Assembly (NCBI GenBank): GCA_011065165.1
Contig: JAAKFF010000004.1
Location: 1 to 38,271, forward strand
Direction: 5' to 3'
DNA from: Chlamydiota bacterium
Lineage (GTDB): Bacteria > Chlamydiota > Chlamydiia > Chlamydiales > Simkaniaceae
DNA length: 38,271 nt
The translations under genes and the position numbers were made by a program. This document shows, one piece after another, positions 24,197 through 33,182 of this stretch. Numbering within the stretch: the stretch's first letter is position 1; each line of letters opens with the position of its first letter. Below the pieces are notes generated by a model that worked only from the letters and a program-made list of their open reading frames with translations, was not told the origin of the DNA and searched no databases.

Positions 24197-27048
24197 TTCA
24201 GAATGAAAATTTCATCATTTTTTCAGATGTAAAGCGGGTTTTTATTCGTTACAAACGGCTGATAGCGGTTGGGGCCCTTCTCTTTGGGGCGATCGGATTC
24301 TATGTGCGCTCTCAACTTCCCCTTACCTACGAAATCGTCGCCACTTTTAAACAGCCCCTGACCACTCCGGGCATAGTGCGAGATGGCGTCTTTGAGAGGG
24401 TTCTCAACTCGATTGGAGTGAGAGAGTCCCATTCGGGATGTTATCTCATTACTTCATCGAAGATGCTGGAGCCTGTCGTTGAAAAATTGGGAGTTCAAGC
24501 ATCGATCGCTCTCGATAGCGGGTTGAGCGGGAGGTTGCGGCAGATCGGAGAGACGATTCGAGCAGAGCGAGGGTTGACAACGAGTGTTAAGGAGGGCTTT
24601 CTCTTTGAGGATGTCCACTATCTCCCTGAAGAGAGCAGAGATTTTAAACTACTCTTCACTTCGAAAGAGCATTTTGAGGTGCGCACACTAGGCGATCACC
24701 TCTTAACCGAGGGGAGAGTGGGGGAGCCGCTGCAATTTGATGAGGTCACCCTCACCTTAAAGAAGAGCCCATCAGCGTTAAAACTACACCATGGCTACCG
24801 CCTATCTCTTAACTCACTACACGGACATATTCTTCAATTAAGAGAGGCTATCGAGGTCAAAGCGATCAATGGAGATAGCACCTTAATTAATCTGAGGCTC
24901 AACCATAGGGATCGCATCTTTGGTAAAAAACTGCTCAACACTCTGATGGCTGAATATCAAACCTATCTGATTAAGGAGAACAGACGGGTCTCTCGAGAAC
25001 AGATGAGCTATCTGGAAGAGAGGCGCGATGAGTTCTGCGCTCAGATGGATCTTTTTTTAGAGGAGCATGTCGACTACTTAAAGGAGAGCTTAGGAGAGAC
25101 GGGTTTTCTCTCTCTCGGTCAGCGTCTTCCCCTTATGGAAGAGAGACAGAAGGATCTTACCGGACAGAGGATCAAGCTGGAGAGTGAGTATGGCGACCTT
25201 CTAACAAGCGCTCCTTCCACTGCCTTTAAGGAGGATGGTGAGATGATGGGGCTGCAGCGCGAGCTTTACGCCATCATGAAAGAGCGTGATGAGTTGGGGT
25301 TGGCATTGATAGGAGCACCAACCCCTGCGAAATATATCACAAAGCTAGATGCGTTAAATTTACAGGAGTTGCGAATTAAAACGGGTGTTGACACCGTTCT
25401 CCCCCACCTCCACTCAGATTTACATCAGAGAAAGAGAGAGCAGGAGGGACTCATCTCTTCTCTTTTTGACTCTGGTCAAACCCTCTCTCCAGACGCCCAT
25501 CAACTTACAAAAATTCAGAAGGAGAAGGTGCGCGTTGCGGCGCTACTTAAAGAGAAGCAGCAGGTAGAGATGACGGCCTCCTATCTAAAAAATCAGTTGC
25601 GTCTCCTATCGATGCAAGAGGGGATATTAAAGCAGCGCGTCTTCCATCGCACAACCCTTGCGGATGAATTTCTAGGAATCGATATTCCGACTCTAAAAAA
25701 GCTACTCCTAAATTACCTGCATGAGAGAGATGAGAGCCTCAGCAAGATCCGCAAAGACGAATTTGTGAGAGAGCAGATGGCAGAGAGAGAGGTTGAGTGG
25801 CTCTCTCTTAGTAGCGCGTTTCCCGACTCGATAGGTCGTGAAATGGCATTAGAGATGGGGCAGTTACTCTTGCAGATGCGCAAGAGGGGAAGCTATACGA
25901 AGAAGGAGCTGGAACGTAAGGAGCGTACCATTTCAGAAAAGAAGAGCGATCTAATCAAACATCTAAACCAGACGCTCCACCTGCAGCAGCTTCAATCTGA
26001 GTTAACTAATCAGCGCATCCGTCTAGTTCAGAGCTCGATGGTTGACCTGCTAAACAGAGAGATGACGCTCATTCAGCAGCAGATCAAAGATAGAGTAGCC
26101 GACCGCTTGCTGCAAGTTAGGAGAGAGAAGGAGCTCGTCAGTGGAGAGCTTCGACGCGTGACCGAGGAGATGGGAACGATCCCTGAGACGTGGCTTAAAG
26201 AGCGTCAGTTGCAGTTCAGCTCGGAGCTGCACAAGGGGATGTTGGAATCTCTAGTCCGTCTCGTTGAGTCTAAAAATATCGAAAATAATCTGATGATTGT
26301 AGAATCAAAACCCTTAGATTTTGCTTACGCCCCTCTGATTCCCATTCATCCCAAACTACTTCTCATCACCCTATTAGGGCTCTTAGTAGGGTTGGTTCTC
26401 ACCTTTGGCGGCGTCTTCATCTTGTCATTTTATCGTGGCATCCCTCTTTCGCTTGAAAATCTCGCAGCGCGTGGAAGAGCAGTGGTTGGCAAGCTCTCAG
26501 AGAGACTCTCCCCAGATAGGGGGAGCGATGATTTAGAAGTGGTAAGAACGCTCTCCCTCTTTTTGAGAGAGCAGCGATGCAGTCCACTTGTGGTCACTCT
26601 GGTTTTGGGAGAGGGGGTCGACTACTCTCTCTTTCTTGCTAACCTCTTGGAAAAAGAGGGACGCACCGCTCTGGTTGTCGATCTCGACTTCTCCAAAAAG
26701 AGCGATCAGAGGGAGCAACCAGGTCTGATTCAATATCTCGAGGGAGAAGCGGACGAGCCGATCGTAGAGAAGAGCTCTTATGGTGGCTTTATTGCTATGG
26801 GGGGAGATTCACCCTATGGCGATGAGCTGTTAAAAAGTAAGCGCTTCCACGACGCTGTCGATAGGATAAAACAGCACTACGATCTAACCCTCCTAGCGCT
26901 ACCGAAAGGTGCAAAGGACTCCCTCTCCAAGAGTCTCTTCTCATGCTCTGATGTGATGGTTGTTAGAGTAGAGCAGGAGAGCTTCTCTCAGCTTCTTCCC
27001 TATTTTGAGTGGGATGATGGCGAAGGAAGCGTCGCCTTTCTCTCTTGA
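24193..27048 (+). CDS. Wzc/Wzz-like polysaccharide co-polymerase with degenerate kinase domain
   Basis: A 951-residue inner-membrane protein. An N-terminal membrane helix lies near residues 15-36. A very long periplasmic part rich in coiled coil follows (about 240-700), then a second membrane helix near 720-746 (LLLITLLGLLVGLVLTFGG). The cytoplasmic C-terminal part resembles a bacterial tyrosine-kinase domain: Walker A' reads ALVVDLDF (about 825), but the P-loop position reads VLGEGVDYS with no G-K-T/S, and there is no tyrosine cluster at the end. It probably sets chain length and couples to the Wza-like channel without kinase activity. GTG start overlaps the preceding stop (GTGA). The last 49 bases overlap a convergent gene. 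Confidence 0.8.
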   Translation: MIQNENFIIFSDVKRVFIRYKRLIAVGALLFGAIGFYVRSQLPLTYEIVATFKQPLTTPGIVRDGVFERVLNSIGVRESHSGCYLITSSKMLEPVVEKLGVQASIALDSGLSGRLRQIGETIRAERGLTTSVKEGFLFEDVHYLPEESRDFKLLFTSKEHFEVRTLGDHLLTEGRVGEPLQFDEVTLTLKKSPSALKLHHGYRLSLNSLHGHILQLREAIEVKAINGDSTLINLRLNHRDRIFGKKLLNTLMAEYQTYLIKENRRVSREQMSYLEERRDEFCAQMDLFLEEHVDYLKESLGETGFLSLGQRLPLMEERQKDLTGQRIKLESEYGDLLTSAPSTAFKEDGEMMGLQRELYAIMKERDELGLALIGAPTPAKYITKLDALNLQELRIKTGVDTVLPHLHSDLHQRKREQEGLISSLFDSGQTLSPDAHQLTKIQKEKVRVAALLKEKQQVEMTASYLKNQLRLLSMQEGILKQRVFHRTTLADEFLGIDIPTLKKLLLNYLHERDESLSKIRKDEFVREQMAEREVEWLSLSSAFPDSIGREMALEMGQLLLQMRKRGSYTKKELERKERTISEKKSDLIKHLNQTLHLQQLQSELTNQRIRLVQSSMVDLLNREMTLIQQQIKDRVADRLLQVRREKELVSGELRRVTEEMGTIPETWLKERQLQFSSELHKGMLESLVRLVESKNIENNLMIVESKPLDFAYAPLIPIHPKLLLITLLGLLVGLVLTFGGVFILSFYRGIPLSLENLAARGRAVVGKLSERLSPDRGSDDLEVVRTLSLFLREQRCSPLVVTLVLGEGVDYSLFLANLLEKEGRTALVVDLDFSKKSDQREQPGLIQYLEGEADEPIVEKSSYGGFIAMGGDSPYGDELLKSKRFHDAVDRIKQHYDLTLLALPKGAKDSLSKSLFSCSDVMVVRVEQESFSQLLPYFEWDDGEGSVAFLS

Positions 27049-28457
27049 TAGGTGCAGGCAGCGAAGAGTCCAGCAAAGAGAAAGAAGATCAACCTCCCAA
27101 GAATTTGGGTCAGTAGATGATGGCTTACAAGTCCACATAGAAGGAGTGAGAGAAAAATGCTCCCTAATGTCAATGAGAGAAGAGAGAATCGTATTCTTAG
27201 ATAGGGCTTATAGAGCGAAAGAATAAAAAGGAGGAAGAGTGAGAGTCCAATGAGCCCGGTCTCTGAAAGTGTTTGTAGATAGATGCTATGGGCGTTTGAG
27301 GCCATAGGGTTGGCACCTACAAATTCTGGGGAAAGAGTTCCATATGGGACATGACCAAATCCATTGTATCCAACTCCAATGAGTGGAGAGTGAAGAAATA
27401 AGAGTAAGGCGAGCTGAAATAAGAGAATCCGACCTCTGTCTGAAGCGATGGATAGCTCACTTCTATTGATGACTCCCCCTCTCTCCACCAAGTTGCTATA
27501 AGTGAGAGCAAAAACACAAATAGACCCCACCAAGATACATGCACCCAGTTTTAGAAGTTTTCTTTTAGCTTGAGGTGACAGCGCCATTTTCTTTGTAAAA
27601 TGTATTGAGAAGAAAACTAGGCTGGCAATTATCCATGAAAAGAGAGAACCCCTCGAGAATGTCAAGACTAGGGTTAGGATTTGAAGTGGAATGAGTGCAT
27701 AGAGCAGGCGCTCTGCCCATCTCTTCTCACTCGTTAGAAAAACGTAGTAAGAGATAAAAAGGCTGATAGAGAGATAGCTGCCAAACATATTGGGATGGGA
27801 AAATGTGCCATAGGCCCGAAGGATTACCTTTTGTCCCTCAGGAATCCAAGGGAGGAGACCACCAAAAAACTCCTTGTGTGTAGGAAGCCAAAAAGTAGCC
27901 ATGTTCTGCATATGGGGTGAGAGCAGCTTCTCAGATAGAAACTGTAAACCTAAGTCGTGTTGCATAAAAAATTGTCCCGTTCCGATGATCGACTCGATCG
28001 CTGCCACAACCAAAACTGCGTAGAAAGTGGGGCGTATCAAGTCGAGACGGTTTTTATAAACGATAAAGACCAGATGAAATCCTAAAGTACCTAGCATAAA
28101 ATTAAGAAGGAGGGAGTAATGGATGTACTCTCTGGAAAATGTGGAAAAGATCAGAGAGAAGAGAGTGGCGAAGGTAAAGAGGGTCAAGTAGCGTGAATGG
28201 CTGTTAAAAAAGAGATCTTTAAGTTTCACTTTCATCCAGAAGCAGAGGGCAAAAATCATTGCAGCGATCAAAAGTCCAGCCAGGAAAAAATGGATGAAAT
28301 TTTTTAATAACGGTGGCAATGTGAATAGAGAGGAAGTCACTTTTAAGAGAGAGTGATAAAAGTCAGAGGAAGCTTTACGGAAGAAGCCAAAATAGAAGTT
28401 AGTAAAAGGTAAAATGAAAAAGAAGAAAGGAATCAATAAACGTCTTCGGAACATCAT
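27000..28457 (-). CDS. O-antigen ligase/polymerase-like membrane protein (copy 2)
   Basis: A 485-residue membrane protein with about ten hydrophobic segments, of the Wzy_C/WaaL family. The family signatures are HPNMFGSYL, LTFSRGSLFSW, IGVGYNGFGHVP and NAHSIYLQTLSETGLIGLSLF; the last contains the conserved histidine and glutamate of the ligase loop. Such proteins either polymerise lipid-linked oligosaccharides or attach them to an acceptor on the periplasmic face. It is a paralogue of the gene directly upstream (15-base gap) and shares 47 identical bases near the 3' end (27052-27098 with 28516-28562). It probably lies in an operon with PBP2. The 3' end overlaps the co-polymerase gene by 49 bases. 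Confidence 0.8.
   Translation of the reverse strand: MMFRRRLLIPFFFFILPFTNFYFGFFRKASSDFYHSLLKVTSSLFTLPPLLKNFIHFFLAGLLIAAMIFALCFWMKVKLKDLFFNSHSRYLTLFTFATLFSLIFSTFSREYIHYSLLLNFMLGTLGFHLVFIVYKNRLDLIRPTFYAVLVVAAIESIIGTGQFFMQHDLGLQFLSEKLLSPHMQNMATFWLPTHKEFFGGLLPWIPEGQKVILRAYGTFSHPNMFGSYLSISLFISYYVFLTSEKRWAERLLYALIPLQILTLVLTFSRGSLFSWIIASLVFFSIHFTKKMALSPQAKRKLLKLGACILVGSICVFALTYSNLVERGGVINRSELSIASDRGRILLFQLALLLFLHSPLIGVGYNGFGHVPYGTLSPEFVGANPMASNAHSIYLQTLSETGLIGLSLFLLFILSLYKPYLRIRFSLLSLTLGSIFLSLLLCGLVSHHLLTQILGRLIFFLFAGLFAACTYQERKATLPSPSSHSK
27052..27098. repeat. 47-bp identical segment shared by two paralogues (first copy)
   Basis: Identical to 28516-28562. Both copies encode the same C-terminal membrane segment (GRLIFFLFAGLFAAC) in genes that otherwise differ clearly, which suggests recent gene conversion or strong local constraint. 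Confidence 0.75.
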
Positions 28458-28472
28458 TGAAAGATATCTTGT

Positions 28473-29918
28473 TCAGGAATTTTTCACCATCTTTCTTCTA
28501 TCCCCATCGGCTGCAGTGCAGGCAGCGAAGAGTCCAGCAAAGAGAAAGAAGATCAACCTCCCCGAACTATAAGCGAGAAAGTAGTGGTCGACGCATCCAA
28601 TAAGAAGCATGCAGAGAAAGATCGTTGCAAGCGTCAATGAGAGGGGTGTGAAACGCCTCTTAAGAGAGGTTCGAATGAGTGAGAAAATGAAGAGAAGGAG
28701 GAGGGAAAGGCCGATCAGCCCAGTCTCTGCTGCCGTCTGCAGATAGATGTTATGAGATAGGGTTCCTGTCGGGTTGGCTAGCGCAAGTTCTGGGGCGAGC
28801 GTCCCGTAGGGAAATAGAGCAAATCCGTTATAGCCAATTCCGATGAGAGGGGAGTGAAGAAATAAGAGAGTAGCGAGTCGGAAGAAGAGAAGACGGTGCG
28901 TATCGGAAGCAAAGGATTGCGCATTGATATTAAAGACCCCCCCTCTATCATTCATGAAGCTAAAAGTAAGGAGTAGTGTGATCAGAAGTCCCGCTCCGAT
29001 CATAGCGGTAAGTTTCAAAAAGTTCCTTCTGACCTGTGGGGTTAACTCTCTCTTTTTCAATAGCCCAAGAGAGAGAAAGGTTAGGGTGCAGAGAACCCAT
29101 GCAAAGATGCTTCCTCTAGAAAACGTCAGAGCAAGAGTGAGGATTTGAAGGGGGATGAGGGCGAGCAGAAGGCGCCGCGCCCATTTTTTTTCACTCGTAA
29201 TATAGGCGTAGTAGGAGATGAAGAGGCTAATCGCTAGGTAGCCCCCAAAGATATTGGGGTGATCGAAGGTGCCATGTGAACGGAGAATTATACTATGTCC
29301 GTCAGGAATCCAGGGCAGAAGATTATTGAAAAACAACTTGTCTGGAGGTATAACAAAATTGGCGATATTATCCATGAAAGGGGTAATTACCGGCTCTGAT
29401 AGAAACTGCAACCCTAGATGGTGTTGCATCAAAAATTGCCCGATTCCGATCAGACACTCTAAAGCTGCCACAGAGAGAACTGCGAAGAGAGTCGGTCGAA
29501 TCCAATCAGGGCGCTCTCTATAGAGAAAATAGACCAGATGAAATCCTAAAAAAGCCAGCGTGAGGTTGAGGAGGGTGGTGTACTGCAAATAGTAGCTGGA
29601 AAAATTAGAGAATAGGATAGAGAGGAAGGCGGCAAAAATAAAGAGTGTCAAATAGCGTGAGTGAGAGTTGAAAAAGAGCTCCTTTATGCGCACTTTTTTC
29701 ATGAAGCAGAGCGCGATAAGTAGCGCTGCAATGAAGAAGTCTGTCAGATAGAATTGGATAAATTTTTGAAAGAGCGGTGGCAAGTTGATGGTAAAGGGAG
29801 CCACTCTTTCGAAGTGGTGAAGAAAATGACAGGAGAGGCCGCGGAAAACTTGAAACTTGAAATTCAAGAGAGGAAAAAGGGTGATGAGCGCTCCCATCGA
29901 AAAATAGATCCATTTCAT
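28473..29918 (-). CDS. O-antigen ligase/polymerase-like membrane protein (copy 1)
   Basis: A 481-residue Wzy_C/WaaL-family membrane protein, paralogous to the next gene downstream. Family segments visible: HPNIFGGYLAISLF, LTFSRGSIFAW, IGIGYNGFALFPYG and SHNIYLQTAAETGLIGLSL. About ten hydrophobic helices with one large periplasmic loop are expected. Its ATG overlaps the PBP2 stop in ATGA (29915-29918), so it is translationally coupled to a peptidoglycan transpeptidase. That suggests the glycan it handles is made or attached together with wall synthesis. Whether it acts as polymerase or ligase cannot be read from the sequence. SEDS proteins such as RodA were considered because they pair with PBP2, but the motifs do not fit. 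Confidence 0.8.
   Translation of the reverse strand: MKWIYFSMGALITLFPLLNFKFQVFRGLSCHFLHHFERVAPFTINLPPLFQKFIQFYLTDFFIAALLIALCFMKKVRIKELFFNSHSRYLTLFIFAAFLSILFSNFSSYYLQYTTLLNLTLAFLGFHLVYFLYRERPDWIRPTLFAVLSVAALECLIGIGQFLMQHHLGLQFLSEPVITPFMDNIANFVIPPDKLFFNNLLPWIPDGHSIILRSHGTFDHPNIFGGYLAISLFISYYAYITSEKKWARRLLLALIPLQILTLALTFSRGSIFAWVLCTLTFLSLGLLKKRELTPQVRRNFLKLTAMIGAGLLITLLLTFSFMNDRGGVFNINAQSFASDTHRLLFFRLATLLFLHSPLIGIGYNGFALFPYGTLAPELALANPTGTLSHNIYLQTAAETGLIGLSLLLLFIFSLIRTSLKRRFTPLSLTLATIFLCMLLIGCVDHYFLAYSSGRLIFFLFAGLFAACTAADGDRRKMVKNS
28516..28562. repeat. 47-bp identical segment shared by two paralogues (second copy)
   Basis: Exact match of 27052-27098 within the 3' part of the upstream paralogue, in the same frame. 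Confidence 0.75.
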
Positions 29919-32900
29919 TCCTTAATTTTATGCTGCTCCTGGATTTCTCTCCACCTCTTTATAATCTGCGCTGCAAGAGGGGCCGCCTCCTTACCGTAAT
30001 CTCCAAACTTAAGATAGATGACAACGCATAGATCGGGCATGTCAAAACGGTAGCTCTCACCCTCTTTAAAAGAGAGAGCCCCAAACCATGTCTCTTTGCA
30101 GATGAGAGAGTTAGGCTCTCTATCTAAAGTGGAACGGTGGACGAACTCTGCTGTCGATGTCTTCCCAATGAATTGATTTTGAAGCGCCTTATACTCGGGA
30201 ATCCACTTGGGATGTTCGTAGAGCGCACGGATCCGATAGGGTTGAACCGGCCCCCTCTCTCCCATGACAACTCGGCGCATTCCCTCTATCAACTCCGTGC
30301 GGACACGGCTTGGAAGATCTAGATTATTCCTAAGTTCGATAGGCACAGTTTCAATCGATTGGCCATCGACTCTAAGCTTTACGATTTGAGGTTTGAGTAG
30401 AGCGCCCCCATTACCAAGCGCGCTGATCATCATCGCTGTTTGGAGTGGAGTGACAACTAATGAGTGTTGGCCAATAGCAAAAGCGTAGAGACCGGTCTGA
30501 TTATAACGCAGATCATCAGGAACATGGCCGCTGATCTCCCCATAGAGATCGATTCCCGTAACCTTTCCAAATCCAAAATTTTCTGCCGCCCTGCGCAGAT
30601 CATCAGGATGGTCGATCACCTCTGCAGCGAGGAGGGAGAAGTAGATGTTGCTCGAACGCTCAATCGCTGTGCGGAAGTCCAACTCTCCAAGCGAGGCGTG
30701 GCTGCGCGGCATCCGCCCCCCTTTGTAGTGGCGCGTAATAAAAGTGCCATCTAAGTGGCGCCCCAGTACAATTCCATTTTTCGTCACGATGTTTGCATTG
30801 ATCTCATCGATGATGGTGAGGGGATTGAGCTCTTGCGTGCGCTCATAACTCTGCCTGAGTGCTTCACACCCCGTTACGAGTTTAAAGAGCGAACCCAGGG
30901 ACGTTGCACGCCCATAGGCGAAAGACTTTCCATAACCAAAACCATTTCTGGGATAGAAGGCGGCAGCTAAATCGCGCAGTGATGCTCCCTTCAAAGAGCG
31001 GTAGCTCCCCCAAAGTGGGGCTGAGAGTTCAGAGTAGCAGTGAAAGGTGGTGAGGAGCTCCAGAGAGTGGTTGTTAAGGAGTTTTCGCGACGCCTTAACC
31101 TCTCCCACTAGTTGCTTACTCTTAAGTACGAGATGGAAGAGAAAGGGGTGCAGCTCCGGCTCTGCTGCGATTTTTCCAAAGATAAAAGCGTCAAAGAACT
31201 TCCATCTGTGCTCCTTCCAAAACTCCCCGAAGAGTCTCCTCTCCGCCTCTACTAAATAATCGGTGTAAGGATGGGGATAGGTTTTTCGCGCCTTCTCTTC
31301 CCCCCTTTTTTCCTTAAGAAAGGCCTTGAAGCTCCTCTCTCTCCATAGAGGAAAGATGCGCTTGCTGTAAAGCTGCTTTACCTGCATTTTTACTTCCGAT
31401 TGAATCGTTGCATAGGCTTGATTGAGCTGGCGGTAGCTGCTCAGCGATATCTCCTCTGTCGACTCGAGGAGAGAGGGTGAGAAGAGATCTTCATCCACAG
31501 CAACTCTTAATAGATCGAGAAAGAGAAGCTTATCTCTATTATCTTTGATAGGTGTTAAGACGAGGTCGAGTTCTCTTCTCACCTCTTTTGCTAGCGGCTC
31601 CTCCAAACTCTCGTGCTCGTGCTGGATAGGGCTCTCAGGATAGAGGGCGTCTATGAGTTCCCTCGGCGATTCCTCGCCCGAAAGTTTCAATAGCGCCAAA
31701 AAAAGGTGCTGCAGATGCACCGCCTCACTAACCGATCGCACCCTTCTCAAACCGGTGCGCACTCTCCCTTTGAGTGAGAGAATCATATCGAGGTAGAGAT
31801 CCCACGTCACCACCTCTCTCTGCACAGTGTCCTGCCGCTCCTTTTCGAGAGGGTAGATGCCATCCCAAAGATTACCGATATGGAGCGGGCTCTCTAACCA
31901 CTTATAGATCGATCTGATCTTCTCTTTGCGATCTCTATCTGTTAAAATGAAATCATTGGGATCGAAGCGAGGATAGGAGGCCAGCGCCACCACCTCCCCT
32001 GTTGCGGGAATAATCGCTACGATAGCCCCTCCCTTAATCCAGGGCGAGCGAATCGTCTCATGTCCCTTCCCCGCACGAGAGAAATGACGGTCTCGATCCC
32101 ACTCATTTTGAATAAGCAGTTCCTCCGCAAAGGATTGAAGTTCAGAGGAGAGAGTCAGCACGATCCTCTCTCCAGAGATCGATTGCGTGAACTCAGGCAA
32201 GTTACGGATGAAGCGCCCCTTCGCATCAATTTCGATGCGCTGCTTTCCAAACTTACCCCTCAACTTTTCATCAAACTTTCGTTCGATTCCCGATTTTCCA
32301 ACATGCGCATGGATAGTGTAGGCTCTCTCCTGTAACTCAGTAAGGCGCTTTACAACCTCCTTAGAGCTGAAAAAGCCCTTAGGCAGCGGAACAGGGAGCC
32401 CCTCCTCCTGCATCTCTAAAAATTCCTGCAGCTCACTAATCTCATGGGCAATTTCTAAGTAGTGGCGTTGATCGATCGCTCCCATGTAGCCAATAATGGC
32501 AGAGCCAACCTTCCCTTGAGGGTAGTGACGTTTACTCGACTCGTGCATGAGTAGCCCCGTCCACACTCTCTCTTGCAGCCTAAGGCGGTAGTAGAGCTCC
32601 TCGGGAATATCCTCTTTGATAATGAAGGGGGTGTTTGGGAAAATCGACGCCTTGCTATGGATCAAATCCTCGATCACAACCGGATTCATATCGAGACTCT
32701 TAGCAAGCATCAGAGAGAGCTTTTTAATGTAGTTACGCCTCTCATAGACCTTGATTTTTTTCTCCCCCTCTCTGATCCAGCTCACCATCGGGATTTCGCG
32801 GATGCGGTCATAGCAGACAGCAGCGTTGTGCTGCACCCTATTGATCGCTAAAGGGATGTTGAAACGGTCGCGAATTGTACCGCGCTTCGCCGGTTCCACC

Positions 32901-33052
32901 ACCGTGCGGCGTTGCGGCCGGAGCGCTTTTTCCAGATATTCATCATGCTTTATCGTCGTCAAGAACCAGACGCGTAAGATCATCATGAGAAAGGCGACTA
33001 ATATTAAATGGAGAACCAGATTGGCTTTATGAGGCACATCACGAGAGTTCAT
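29915..33052 (-). CDS. pbp2: Penicillin-binding protein 2, long chlamydial type
   Basis: A 1045-residue class B transpeptidase that cross-links peptidoglycan in the periplasm. An N-terminal membrane anchor lies at about 11-31 and the dimerisation segment RGTIRDRFNIPLA at 57-69. The transpeptidase domain has S-L-F-K with catalytic Ser721, S-S-N at 800-802, and K-T-S at 964-966 where K-T-G is usual. Between ASYPRFDPNDF (about 358-368) and Ser721 lies a helical insert of roughly 300 residues, far larger than in E. coli PBP2. Chlamydial PBP2 proteins are also over 1000 residues. In Chlamydia this gene lies beside ompA and rpsB. Here the next genes are ligase-like, overlapping by 4 bases. Confidence 0.93.
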   Translation of the reverse strand: MNSRDVPHKANLVLHLILVAFLMMILRVWFLTTIKHDEYLEKALRPQRRTVVEPAKRGTIRDRFNIPLAINRVQHNAAVCYDRIREIPMVSWIREGEKKIKVYERRNYIKKLSLMLAKSLDMNPVVIEDLIHSKASIFPNTPFIIKEDIPEELYYRLRLQERVWTGLLMHESSKRHYPQGKVGSAIIGYMGAIDQRHYLEIAHEISELQEFLEMQEEGLPVPLPKGFFSSKEVVKRLTELQERAYTIHAHVGKSGIERKFDEKLRGKFGKQRIEIDAKGRFIRNLPEFTQSISGERIVLTLSSELQSFAEELLIQNEWDRDRHFSRAGKGHETIRSPWIKGGAIVAIIPATGEVVALASYPRFDPNDFILTDRDRKEKIRSIYKWLESPLHIGNLWDGIYPLEKERQDTVQREVVTWDLYLDMILSLKGRVRTGLRRVRSVSEAVHLQHLFLALLKLSGEESPRELIDALYPESPIQHEHESLEEPLAKEVRRELDLVLTPIKDNRDKLLFLDLLRVAVDEDLFSPSLLESTEEISLSSYRQLNQAYATIQSEVKMQVKQLYSKRIFPLWRERSFKAFLKEKRGEEKARKTYPHPYTDYLVEAERRLFGEFWKEHRWKFFDAFIFGKIAAEPELHPFLFHLVLKSKQLVGEVKASRKLLNNHSLELLTTFHCYSELSAPLWGSYRSLKGASLRDLAAAFYPRNGFGYGKSFAYGRATSLGSLFKLVTGCEALRQSYERTQELNPLTIIDEINANIVTKNGIVLGRHLDGTFITRHYKGGRMPRSHASLGELDFRTAIERSSNIYFSLLAAEVIDHPDDLRRAAENFGFGKVTGIDLYGEISGHVPDDLRYNQTGLYAFAIGQHSLVVTPLQTAMMISALGNGGALLKPQIVKLRVDGQSIETVPIELRNNLDLPSRVRTELIEGMRRVVMGERGPVQPYRIRALYEHPKWIPEYKALQNQFIGKTSTAEFVHRSTLDREPNSLICKETWFGALSFKEGESYRFDMPDLCVVIYLKFGDYGKEAAPLAAQIIKRWREIQEQHKIKE

Positions 33053-33096
33053 ATGGCTACATTAACAAACCGACAAAAGATAATCCACTACTGGCT

Positions 33097-33102
33097 TGTC
33101 AA
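33097..33102 (-). promoter_or_regulatory. Candidate -35 element upstream of PBP2
   Basis: A perfect TTGACA on the minus strand, about 45 bases before the PBP2 ATG. The matching -10 element is unclear; GATTATCT follows at shorter than ideal spacing. Weak evidence. Confidence 0.25.
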
Positions 33103-33182
33103 TAGCCTTCCCCTCGAGACCTTTTTGCCGCCTTGAAAAACAGAGAGCAATAGCTTTTCCAAAATCTGGTAAGAAATAGTAG

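Noticed and set aside
27000-29918. RodA/FtsW-type SEDS proteins as PBP2 partners
   Set aside because: The conserved segments (HPN.FG.YL, F-S-R-G-S, H-x-I-Y-L-Q-T with E-T-G-L-I-G) are those of the O-antigen ligase/polymerase family, not SEDS.
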